Source: an uncultured Clostridia bacterium
Lineage (GTDB): Bacteria > Bacillota > Clostridia > Oscillospirales > QAKW01
NCBI GenBank assembly: GCA_944385895.1
Contig: CALWYZ010000002.1
Coordinates: 94,285 to 158,284 of the forward strand
DNA: 64,000 nucleotides
Direction: 5' to 3'
The position numbers and the translations under genes were made by a program. Positions within the stretch are counted from its first letter, which is position 1; each line of letters opens with the position of its first letter. This document shows positions 17,203 to 25,096 of this stretch, one piece after another. Below the pieces are notes generated by a model. That model saw only the letters and a program-made list of their open reading frames with translations. It was not told the DNA's origin and ran no database searches.

Positions 17203-17442
17203 TTATGCTTCCTTTTCAATAATATCTGCCATATCACCAACGTTTTTCATGGCTACAACACTTTTCATATCAAATTTAATATCAAATTCATCTTCGACGG
17301 CGGAAATAAGTGTAATATGCATAAGCGAGTCCCAGCCGTCTATATCTGATGCAGTGGTATTGTCTGATACTGTAATTGTATCATCGTCAAATACATCTCT
17401 AAATACATTATTCAGTTTTTCGAAAATTTCTGCTCTTTCCAT
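17203..17442 (-). CDS. Acyl carrier protein
   Basis: 79 residues, a normal ACP size. The phosphopantetheine site is DGWDSLMH with Ser39. The acidic helix-2 region (AVEDEFDIKFD) is typical of carrier proteins that dock on acyltransferases. The start overlaps the stop of the FkbH-like gene by one base, so the two are translationally coupled. Position between an FkbH-like enzyme and an MBOAT protein argues that it carries a group made for export rather than one for fatty acid synthesis. Confidence 0.9.
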   Translation of the reverse strand: MERAEIFEKLNNVFRDVFDDDTITVSDNTTASDIDGWDSLMHITLISAVEDEFDIKFDMKSVVAMKNVGDMADIIEKEA

Positions 17443-19220
17443 TATCTTTCCACCTCAATATACTTATTTTTATTTTGATAATTATTTAGATCCAGTATCC
17501 ATTGACTGCTGTCGTCTGTCTGTTCCAGCATGTCAAAACCTAATGTTCCGTAAAACTCTTTCACCATTGTATTTTTTGCTGTTTTATAATAATATCCGCG
17601 AAGTTTTTTTATGCCTGATGATTTTGCGTCTGCCACAAGGCAGTCAAGCATCGCATACTCCATATCACGCTTGAGTACACGGCAACTCATAAGCCATAAG
17701 CGAATATGAAGCGTATCATTATCTTTTTCTCCTATAACGACAGTAATAACACCGTTATCACCGTATTTGTCTGATAATTTACCGTACAGCCGCATATACC
17801 GATCATTTTTGGCGATTTCAGCCATTTCGCTTTCTGATATGCGCCAGGTTGTAAGATTGAATTGATTTGACTTGTTGGTAAGCTGAGCAATTCGCGGAAT
17901 ATATACAGGATCAAAATCGCGTATAACAGCTTTCATATTAAGTGACAGTAAATATTCGCCGTAATCTGCAAATTGGGTTTGTTCAGCGGCTCTTTTTACA
18001 TTTGCACGATACATTTCATTTCTTTTTACATCATCTGAAGAAAGCTCAGTTACCTCAAAAAACCTTGATCGGTCTAGTATTCTGATATAATTTTCAGGAG
18101 AGCCTATATCAGGGGCACAGGTATCAGGCAGACTTGCGGATACCATAGCACGTTCAGCAGGATTGTCATCAACAAATACAATACTATCCGAACCTATATT
18201 GAGCTCTTTTGCAATTTCAAAAAGATTTCTGTCTTTGGACTGCCAATTGGCTTTGATAATAATAAAATCATTCGGGCTGAGTGTACTCTCGGGATGGTTT
18301 AGTCCAGCTATTGCATTTTCATATTCATTTTTTGAATTTATATTTAAAGTAATGCCTATTGAAGATAATTCTTTTAAATACTGTTGAAATTCACTGTAAA
18401 CCTGGCCCATGGAGGTTTCATGTCCTATTTCAATGCCTTCTACGCCGTCGTCGCCGACAATACCTCCCCAGAGTGTATTGTCAAGGTCGAGTGCTAATGC
18501 CTTTTTATTCTTTCCGTATACTGATTTAATTATCGCAGCAAGATTAAAAGCAAACTCTGGGATGGCATCCAGTGCAAGACAGTATTTGTACATATGCCAG
18601 TAAAACGGATCTGACCATTTTGAAATTCCGTAATCGGCTGAAAGATAATTGATATCATTAATATAAAAAGCGTCATGCGACGCCGCATAATCTGAAAATT
18701 TAGTGTTTAACCTGCTTATATAATTAGTATGACCCCGTCTGTCAGTAACATCGGTATTTCCAAGCAGTCTGTAATACGGCAATTCAAAATTATTCTGTAT
18801 TATAACGGGATTATATTTATTTTTTAATGCCTGCCAAGCCTGTTCATAGCGAGAAAACTCGGTGTTAAGCATCTCATCGATTTTTTCATTATTATCGGTA
18901 ATTGACGGATAATTTAAAATATTGCGGCAGCTTGTGTGAATGAATACTATGTCGGGATTGAATAGTTCTAACTCTTTAGGAGGAAACATGGAATCCTGCC
19001 ACCATTGTCCGAATTCTGATTCATATAATGAAGGGCGTATACCAAAATCCAGCAAAAAGAGTTCAAGAATTTCAGCAATATCATGAGTTGTAGAACCTCC
19101 GAGTATTGCTATATTTTTGTCAATAAAGCTTTTATTTTCACTTAAAAGTTTCTTTTTAAGCGAACGCCGTTTTTTTAATATAAGCTGTGAATCAAAAGGA
19201 TATTGTAATTCTTTAAGCAT
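17442..19220 (-). CDS. FkbH-like HAD-superfamily protein (probable glyceryl-ACP synthase)
   Basis: 592 residues in three parts. An N-terminal SGNH-like region has GGSTTHD at 41-47. A HAD domain has the DLDNT nucleophile motif (D245, D247) followed by LWGGIVGDDG, and the VFVDDNPAERAMV motif. A C-terminal GNAT-like region ends near FYGTLGFDML. FkbH-type proteins take the glyceryl group of 1,3-bisphosphoglycerate, dephosphorylate it and load it on a carrier protein. The adjacent ACP fits that role. AGGAG lies 8 nt before ATG 19220, and a good promoter lies at 19266-19294. A glyceryl product is an inference; a different acyl group is possible. Confidence 0.82.
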   Translation of the reverse strand: MLKELQYPFDSQLILKKRRSLKKKLLSENKSFIDKNIAILGGSTTHDIAEILELFLLDFGIRPSLYESEFGQWWQDSMFPPKELELFNPDIVFIHTSCRNILNYPSITDNNEKIDEMLNTEFSRYEQAWQALKNKYNPVIIQNNFELPYYRLLGNTDVTDRRGHTNYISRLNTKFSDYAASHDAFYINDINYLSADYGISKWSDPFYWHMYKYCLALDAIPEFAFNLAAIIKSVYGKNKKALALDLDNTLWGGIVGDDGVEGIEIGHETSMGQVYSEFQQYLKELSSIGITLNINSKNEYENAIAGLNHPESTLSPNDFIIIKANWQSKDRNLFEIAKELNIGSDSIVFVDDNPAERAMVSASLPDTCAPDIGSPENYIRILDRSRFFEVTELSSDDVKRNEMYRANVKRAAEQTQFADYGEYLLSLNMKAVIRDFDPVYIPRIAQLTNKSNQFNLTTWRISESEMAEIAKNDRYMRLYGKLSDKYGDNGVITVVIGEKDNDTLHIRLWLMSCRVLKRDMEYAMLDCLVADAKSSGIKKLRGYYYKTAKNTMVKEFYGTLGFDMLEQTDDSSQWILDLNNYQNKNKYIEVER

Positions 19221-19265
19221 GGAGCTTCTCCTATATGAAAATTATAAAAATAGATTATATGGTTA

Positions 19266-19294
19266 ATTATACATTTACAGCAAATCTAAGTCAA
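19266..19294 (-). promoter_or_regulatory. Promoter of the FkbH/ACP/MBOAT/SGNH operon
   Basis: On the minus strand TTGACT (19289-19294), a 17-nt spacer and TATAAT (19266-19271) form a near-consensus sigma-A promoter. The leader to the ATG at 19220 is about 39 nt. Confidence 0.75.
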
Positions 19295-19475
19295 GAACAA
19301 TAATAAATGTACTAATAATACCGATAGTTATTATTAGATAAAATTTTGTTTTTATATTAAAAATGATTGATTAATATCAAAAATTGCATTATTATATATC
19401 TGTAAACCGCATGATATTGTTATTATTAAAAAAACAGATCAATAATTTGAATTATATGGATTTTTAAAAATAAGG
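19295..19475. other. AT-rich divergent intergenic region
   Basis: The 305-nt space between the divergent FkbH and kinase genes is very AT-rich. Apart from the two promoters at its ends I see no ORF, stable hairpin or repeat in this central part; the run of A/T tracts may be curved DNA. Confidence 0.5.
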
Positions 19476-19504
19476 TTTACGTTCAGACGGAGTTGTGTTA
19501 TTAT
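19476..19504 (+). promoter_or_regulatory. Probable promoter of the hydrogenase operon
   Basis: TTTACG at 19476-19481, a 17-nt spacer and TATTAT at 19499-19504, ending 21 nt before the kinase ATG at 19526. The match is moderate. Confidence 0.4.
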
Positions 19505-19525
19505 ATTTGTATTGGAGGTTTGGCC

Positions 19526-20275
19526 ATGAAGTTAGATAAAATTATTGCTGTCAGAAACAATAAGACCATTTATCGCGACGGCGACAAATGTCTTAAAGTG
19601 TTTGATGTGAGCTATTCAAAATCAGATGTGCTCAACGAAGCTCTAAATCAGGCGAGAGTAGAGGAAACAGGTCTTAATATCCCAAGAGTTTTAGAGGTGA
19701 GTAAATTCGGAGACAAGTGGACTATAGTCTCTGATTATATCAGCGGTAAAACACTTGCGCAGCTCATGCAGGAAAATCCGGACAAAAAGGATCAATATCT
19801 GAATATGTTTACTGACCTTCAGCTTGAAATGCATTCGAAGACTTGCCCGCTTTTGAATAAGCTGAAAGATAAGATGAACAGGAAAATATCAATGACGGAT
19901 CTTAATGCTACCGTTCGTTATGATCTACATACCAGACTTGATGCAATGCCAAAACACAATAAGCTTTGTCATGGTGATTTCAATCCGTCTAATATTATAA
20001 TTACTGATGACGGACAGCCGTATATTCTTGATTGGTCCCATGCGACACAGGGAAATGCATCTGCCGATGCGGCAAGAACTTATTTGCTTTTCTGGCTTTC
20101 AGGTGATATAGCGGGTGCAGATAAATATCTTAAATTGTTTTGTGAAAAAAGCGGTACTCAATTACAATATGTTCAGAAATGGATGCCAATTGTTGCTGCT
20201 TCACAGACGGTAAAAGGTAACGAAAAAGAACGAGAATTTTTGAATTCATGGATAAATGTAGTTGATTACGAATAA
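19526..20275 (+). CDS. APH/choline-kinase-like phosphotransferase (ELK fold)
   Basis: 249 residues from ATG 19526, chosen for TGGAGG about 8 nt upstream; an in-frame TTG at 19493 has no such site. Kinase-fold landmarks are the lysine in KCLKVF, a following Glu-rich helix, the catalytic loop HGDFNPSN (the HxDxxxxN pattern) and ILDWS in place of DFG. These are the features of aminoglycoside/choline/homoserine kinases. The substrate cannot be told; small-molecule kinase is the family default. It is the first gene of an operon continuing into [2Fe-2S] proteins, a sensory hydrogenase and a PP2C-type phosphatase, so a signalling role is possible but speculative. Confidence 0.8.
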   Translation: MKLDKIIAVRNNKTIYRDGDKCLKVFDVSYSKSDVLNEALNQARVEETGLNIPRVLEVSKFGDKWTIVSDYISGKTLAQLMQENPDKKDQYLNMFTDLQLEMHSKTCPLLNKLKDKMNRKISMTDLNATVRYDLHTRLDAMPKHNKLCHGDFNPSNIIITDDGQPYILDWSHATQGNASADAARTYLLFWLSGDIAGADKYLKLFCEKSGTQLQYVQKWMPIVAASQTVKGNEKEREFLNSWINVVDYE

Positions 20276-20288
20276 GGAGATAAAATAA

Positions 20289-20528
20289 ATGAAAATTACA
20301 GTTTGTATTGGTTCATCATGTCATATTAAAGGTTCACGTCAAGTGGTAGAGCAGCTTCAGTATCTGATACGTGAAAATGGTCTGAACGATAAAGTGGAGC
20401 TTGGCGGCACGTTTTGTATGGGTAAATGTCAGCAGGGTGTCTGCGTTACGGTTGACGATAAATTCTTTTCGGTATCTCCCGAAAGTGTAGATGAATTCTT
20501 TAATGTAAACGTACTGGAGAAGGCATAA
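20289..20528 (+). CDS. Thioredoxin-like [2Fe-2S] ferredoxin, copy 1
   Basis: 79 residues with the four-cysteine NuoE/HydC-type cluster motif: CIGSSCHIKGS near the N-terminus and GTFCMGKCQQG mid-protein. Such domains pass electrons between hydrogenase or NADH modules. GGAGATAAAATAA precedes ATG 20289, 13 nt after the kinase gene. It is followed 3 nt later by a second copy of the same fold, and both lie directly upstream of the sensory hydrogenase gene, which suggests they donate or accept electrons for it. Confidence 0.88.
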   Translation: MKITVCIGSSCHIKGSRQVVEQLQYLIRENGLNDKVELGGTFCMGKCQQGVCVTVDDKFFSVSPESVDEFFNVNVLEKA

Positions 20529-20531
20529 GAA

Positions 20532-20795
20532 ATGATAATTCAAATATGTGTCGGCAGTTCCTGCCATCTTAAGGGCTCACAGCGGATAGTCGAGCTTTTT
20601 CAGAAGGCTGTTGAAGAAAATAAACTGGACGATCAGATAACTCTTGCAGGTAGTTTTTGTGCCGGTAAATGCAATAGAGAGGGTGTTACCGTTACAGTTG
20701 ATGATGAGATTTTTGCGGGACTTACCGAAGAAAAATTTCCTGCTTTTTTTGAGGAAAAAGTACTTGGTAAGCTGAAAAGCGAAGGGGTGTTCTAA
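20532..20795 (+). CDS. Thioredoxin-like [2Fe-2S] ferredoxin, copy 2
   Basis: 87 residues, homologous to the preceding gene: CVGSSCHLKGS aligns with CIGSSCHIKGS, and GSFCAGKCNREG with GTFCMGKCQQG. The shared VTVDD that follows supports an old tandem duplication. The copies differ in their C-terminal helix. Its stop codon directly adjoins the start of the sensory hydrogenase gene at 20796. Same expected role as copy 1, [2Fe-2S] electron transfer. Confidence 0.88.
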   Translation: MIIQICVGSSCHLKGSQRIVELFQKAVEENKLDDQITLAGSFCAGKCNREGVTVTVDDEIFAGLTEEKFPAFFEEKVLGKLKSEGVF

Positions 20796-22469
20796 ATGGA
20801 CTGTCTTACTCTAAAAAAATCAAATTGCAAAAACTGCTATAAGTGTATCCGTCACTGCCCTGTAAAATCAATCCGTTTTTCCGGCAATCAGGCTTATATA
20901 ATCGGAAACGAATGTATTTTATGCGGTCAGTGCTTTGTTGTATGCCCGCAAGATGCAAAACAGATTGTAGATGAGACGGAAAAAGCCAAAGTGCTGCTTC
21001 AGAGTGGAGATCCGGTGTATGTGAGTCTTGCTCCGTCTTTTGTCGCTAACTATGACGGAGTTGGCATACAGGCAATGAGAGATGCTTTAAAGAAGCTTGG
21101 ATTTAAAGATGCAGAAGAAACTGCTATCGGCGCGACTATCGTTAAACGAGAATACGACAGAATGCTCAATGAGGATAACAGAGATATTATAATTACCACC
21201 TGCTGTCACAGTATAAATTTGCTTGTGCAGAAATATTTTCCCAAGGAAATGCCGTATCTTGCAAACGTTTTGTCGCCAATGCAGGCACACTGTATGGATA
21301 TCAAAAAGCGTTATCCCGGGGCAAAGTGCGTCTTTATAGGCCCGTGTGTTGCAAAAAAAGATGAGGCGTCATACTATGAGGGTATTGTAGACGCTGTGTT
21401 GACTTTTGACGAATTAACACGCTGGCTTAAATCTGAAAATATAGAACTCAAGCGCGAAATGGATCAAGACGAATACAGTAAGGCACGCTTTTTCCCGACT
21501 ACCGGAGGCATTCTGAAGACAATGGAAAAAAGCAATCCGGATTATACATACATGGCTTTAGACGGAGTTCAGAACTGTATAGAAGCATTGCGGGATATAG
21601 AAAGCGGGAAAATACATAAATGCTTTATAGAAATGTCAGCTTGCGTGGGAAGCTGTGTAGGCGGACCAGTCATGGAAAAATTTCATCGTTCTCCGGTGCG
21701 CGATTATGTTGCGGTTTCAGAGTTTGCCGGGGATAAAGACTTTAAGGTGGATCAGCCCGATCCGCTGTCGATTGAAAAAACATTTACAGTAATAGAACGC
21801 AAGCTTCAGCCACCGACTGAAAGTGAAATAACTGAAATACTTAAACAGATGGGTAAGACCAAGCCGTCAGATGAACTCAACTGCGGGTCCTGCGGATATG
21901 ATACCTGCCGCGAAAAAGCTGTTGCAATATATCAGGGCAAAGCCGAAATTTCAATGTGCCTGCCGTATCTTAAAGATAAGGCGGAGAGCTTTTCGGACAA
22001 TATTGTAAGAAATACTCCCAATGGTCTCATTGTTCTTAATGAAAAGCTGGAAGTCCAGCAAATAAATAAAGCTGCTTTAAAAATAATGAATCTCAGGTCG
22101 GCATCGGACATACTCGGCGATCAGGTGGTACGTGTCCTTGAACCCAAAGATTTTATGGAAGTTTTAAGCAGCGGAAGAAATATACATGATAAGCGTGTAT
22201 ATCTTGCTGAATATGAAAAATATGTAGATCAGACAATAATTTATGATAAAGAATACAGACTGCTAATATGCATTATGCGTGATGTGACAGAAGAACAGTC
22301 CGTTCGTGATCAGAAAGAAAGCATCAGCCGCCAGACTGTTGAAATTGCAGATAAAGTAGTAGATAAACAAATGCGTATCGTCCAGGAAATAGCATCTCTT
22401 TTGGGAGAGACGGCGGCAGAAACAAAAATCGCACTTTCAAAATTAAAGGAGTCAATTTCTGATGAATAA
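20796..22469 (+). CDS. hydS: Sensory-type [FeFe] hydrogenase with PAS domain
   Basis: 557 residues. Two [4Fe-4S] sites lie at the N-terminus (C11, C14, C17, C21 and C40, C43, C46, C50). The H-cluster domain follows, with ITTCCHS (about 133-139), IGPCVAKKDE (C184) and EMSACVGSCVGG (C283, C287). A further cysteine cluster, CGSCGYDTCREKA, leads into a PAS domain (about 400-510) and a C-terminal helix. The H-cluster loops depart from catalytic enzymes: TTCCHS replaces TSCCPxW and the usual Met before C283 is Ser281. This matches group C sensory hydrogenases such as Ruminococcus albus HydS, which are thought to sense H2 rather than make it. The stop overlaps the phosphatase start by 8 nt. The gene symbol follows that usage. 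Confidence 0.88.
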   Translation: MDCLTLKKSNCKNCYKCIRHCPVKSIRFSGNQAYIIGNECILCGQCFVVCPQDAKQIVDETEKAKVLLQSGDPVYVSLAPSFVANYDGVGIQAMRDALKKLGFKDAEETAIGATIVKREYDRMLNEDNRDIIITTCCHSINLLVQKYFPKEMPYLANVLSPMQAHCMDIKKRYPGAKCVFIGPCVAKKDEASYYEGIVDAVLTFDELTRWLKSENIELKREMDQDEYSKARFFPTTGGILKTMEKSNPDYTYMALDGVQNCIEALRDIESGKIHKCFIEMSACVGSCVGGPVMEKFHRSPVRDYVAVSEFAGDKDFKVDQPDPLSIEKTFTVIERKLQPPTESEITEILKQMGKTKPSDELNCGSCGYDTCREKAVAIYQGKAEISMCLPYLKDKAESFSDNIVRNTPNGLIVLNEKLEVQQINKAALKIMNLRSASDILGDQVVRVLEPKDFMEVLSSGRNIHDKRVYLAEYEKYVDQTIIYDKEYRLLICIMRDVTEEQSVRDQKESISRQTVEIADKVVDKQMRIVQEIASLLGETAAETKIALSKLKESISDE

Positions 22470-23634
22470 TCTGTGTGCAGATATAGGCTACAAAAGTATA
22501 AACCATATCGGCGAGCAGTTGTGCGGTGATCATGTTGATATTGTCGATCAGGGCGAAAATTCTACGGTTATTGTGCTTGCGGACGGTTTGGGAAGCGGTG
22601 TCAAGGCAAGCATCCTGTCAACCCTTACATCTAAGATCATATCTACCATGATGGCTCAGGGGCTGAGTCTGGAGGAATGCGTATCTACAATAGCAGCAAC
22701 GCTCCCGATTTGCTCTGTCAGGGGTGTCGCATACTCTACGTTCACCATAATTCATCTTATAAATAATGAAACGGCAGAACTTATACAGTATGATAATCCT
22801 CAGATAATAATGCTTCGCGACTGTGAAATATATGATTATCCAAAAAGCGAACTTAATATTGACGGTAAAAAAATATATAAATCAAATATAAATTTGCAGG
22901 AAAACGATATTTTTATCGCTATGAGCGACGGGTGCCCTCATGCTGGTATCGGAACGGCATTTAATTTTGGGTGGAAGCGTGAGGATATTGCTGAGTTTAT
23001 GGCCACTGTGGCTCATGTTGGATATACCTCTAAAACTCTTTCTACTATGCTGATAGACGAATGTAATCGTTTGTACGGAAACCGCCCGGGAGATGACGCT
23101 ACGGCATGCGTTATACGCATAAGACGACGTGAACCAATGAATATACTTTTCGGGCCTCCGTCAAATAGGGACGATTGCGACCGTATGATGTCACTGTTTT
23201 TTTCAAAGGAAGGAAAGCATATTGTCTGTGGCGGTACAACTTCGTCTATTGCGGCAAAATATCTTGGAAAACCTATAAAAGCAAGCCTAAATTTTGAACA
23301 GAGCGACGTACCGCCGATAGCTGAGATTGAAGGTGTTGATCTTGTTACAGAGGGAGTAATAACTATCAATAAAGTTTTGGAATATGCAAAAGATGCGCTT
23401 GGTGAAAATAAGTTTTACGAGCAATGGAGTATTAAGCACGATGGTGCTTCTATGATATGCAGACTGTTATTTGAAGAAGCTACTGATATTAATTTCTATG
23501 TCGGCAGAGCAGTAAATCCTGCCCATCAGAATCCTGATCTTCCTATAAATTTTAACATAAAAATGAATCTGGTAGAGGAATTATCCCAATGTTTGAAAAA
23601 AATGGGTAAACGTATAAAGGTAAGTTATTTTTAA
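22462..23634 (+). CDS. SpoIIE/PP2C-family serine phosphatase with extra C-terminal domain
   Basis: 390 residues. The PP2C metal motifs are LADGLGSG, FIAMSDGCPHAG and RPGDDATACV, ending near residue 220. The following 165 residues (with GKHIVCGGTTSSIA) are a conserved-looking domain I cannot name. SpoIIE-type phosphatases usually act on anti-sigma-factor antagonists. Here the 8-nt overlap with the PAS-containing sensory hydrogenase gene points to output from that sensor; this pairing is known for group C3 [FeFe] hydrogenases. No STAS-domain target is encoded in the window. Confidence 0.88.
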   Translation: MNNLCADIGYKSINHIGEQLCGDHVDIVDQGENSTVIVLADGLGSGVKASILSTLTSKIISTMMAQGLSLEECVSTIAATLPICSVRGVAYSTFTIIHLINNETAELIQYDNPQIIMLRDCEIYDYPKSELNIDGKKIYKSNINLQENDIFIAMSDGCPHAGIGTAFNFGWKREDIAEFMATVAHVGYTSKTLSTMLIDECNRLYGNRPGDDATACVIRIRRREPMNILFGPPSNRDDCDRMMSLFFSKEGKHIVCGGTTSSIAAKYLGKPIKASLNFEQSDVPPIAEIEGVDLVTEGVITINKVLEYAKDALGENKFYEQWSIKHDGASMICRLLFEEATDINFYVGRAVNPAHQNPDLPINFNIKMNLVEELSQCLKKMGKRIKVSYF

Positions 23635-23653
23635 ACTTGGTTTTGGAGGTAAT

Positions 23654-25078
23654 ATGAGAAAATTCGATACAAAAGTACAGCATTTGAAATATAAAGTCCT
23701 GCGTGAGGTCGCACGTCAGGCGTGGAAAGACACTCTTCTTGATAATTTGCTGGATATCCCTAAAACCATAGTTCCGGGAAATACTCCAACCATGCGTTGC
23801 TGTGTTTATAAGGAACGTGCGATTTTATCGGAACGTGTAAAACTTGCTATGGGCGGAGATCCTGAAAATCCAAATGTTATAGAAGTAATAGAAATAGCAT
23901 GTGACGAGTGTCCAATGGGTGGGTATGAGGTTACAAATTCATGCCGTGGTTGTCTTGCTCATCGTTGCGAAGACGTATGTAAGCGTGATGCAATTACTTT
24001 TGATAATAATCATGTCGCTCATATAGATAAAAGCAAGTGCGTAGACTGCGGAGCATGTGCAAAGGTGTGTCCCTTTACAGCAATTATAAACAGGAAACGC
24101 CCGTGTCAGAACGCCTGCAAGGTAAAAGCCATATCTATGAACGAAAACAAAGCAGCTAAGATAGATAATGATAAGTGTATAGCCTGCGGTGCATGTGTAT
24201 ATCAGTGCCCGTTCGGCGCTATAATGGACAAGTCATACATACTCGACGCTATAGATATAATCAAAAAGAGCAATAAAAATGAAAAATTCAAGGTATATGC
24301 TCTTGTTGCTCCGTCAATATCAAGCCAGTTTACATATGCAAAGCTGGGCCAGGTTATCTCAGGGCTTAAAGAGCTTGGCTTCTATACTGTTATAGAAGCT
24401 GCGTTGGGCGCTGACATGGTAGCTTATGCGGAATCCACAGAATTAGCAGAAAAGGGCTTTTTGACCAGTTCATGCTGTCCTGCGTTTGTTGACTATGTAC
24501 ATAAAAATTTCCTTGACCTTGCTGAGCATGTTTCCCATAACCTGTCTCCGATGGCTACTATCGCAAAATATATAAAAGAAACGGACAAAGACTCAAAAAT
24601 AATTTTTATAGGTCCGTGTACTGCAAAAAAGGCAGAAATACAGAAAGAAAACGTCAGACCGTATGTTGACGTCGTGCTTACGTTTGAAGAGCTTCAGGCT
24701 CTTTTTGACAGCAAGGATGTTGATATAACCACTTTACCTGAGGACGTGCTGGATAATGCCTCTTATTTCGGCAGAATCTTTGCCCGCAGCGGCGGTCTTT
24801 CTGACGCGGTGGCGCAGGGACTTAAAGAGCATGGAATTGAAGATTTTGAACTTAAGGCTGTGCCTTGCGATGGCATAGAGGAGTGCAAAATAGCTCTTCT
24901 CAAAAAGAGAAAAGGCGTGCTTGACGGTAATTTCATTGAGGGTATGGCTTGCATCGGCGGATGTATAGGCGGCGCTGGCTGTTTGACTCACGGTGAAAAG
25001 AGTAAGTCAGAAGTAGATAAATACGGAATGGAAGCATATGAAAAAACCATTTCAAATGCTATATCCATGCTGAAATAA
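23654..25078 (+). CDS. [FeFe] hydrogenase, monomeric group B type
   Basis: 474 residues. An N-terminal cysteine-rich region (CDECPMGGYEVTNSCRGC and following) is joined to ferredoxin-like [4Fe-4S] sites CVDCGACAKVCPF and CIACGACVYQCPF. The H-cluster loops TSSCCPAF (about 271-278), IGPCTAKKAE and EGMACIGGCIGG are complete, including the Met missing from the sensory homologue. It is therefore probably catalytic, evolving H2 from reduced ferredoxin, although group B physiology is poorly established. TTGGAGG precedes ATG 23654, 19 nt after the phosphatase gene. Confidence 0.9.
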   Translation: MRKFDTKVQHLKYKVLREVARQAWKDTLLDNLLDIPKTIVPGNTPTMRCCVYKERAILSERVKLAMGGDPENPNVIEVIEIACDECPMGGYEVTNSCRGCLAHRCEDVCKRDAITFDNNHVAHIDKSKCVDCGACAKVCPFTAIINRKRPCQNACKVKAISMNENKAAKIDNDKCIACGACVYQCPFGAIMDKSYILDAIDIIKKSNKNEKFKVYALVAPSISSQFTYAKLGQVISGLKELGFYTVIEAALGADMVAYAESTELAEKGFLTSSCCPAFVDYVHKNFLDLAEHVSHNLSPMATIAKYIKETDKDSKIIFIGPCTAKKAEIQKENVRPYVDVVLTFEELQALFDSKDVDITTLPEDVLDNASYFGRIFARSGGLSDAVAQGLKEHGIEDFELKAVPCDGIEECKIALLKKRKGVLDGNFIEGMACIGGCIGGAGCLTHGEKSKSEVDKYGMEAYEKTISNAISMLK

Positions 25079-25096
25079 TACAGGAGCGTTTTGTAT

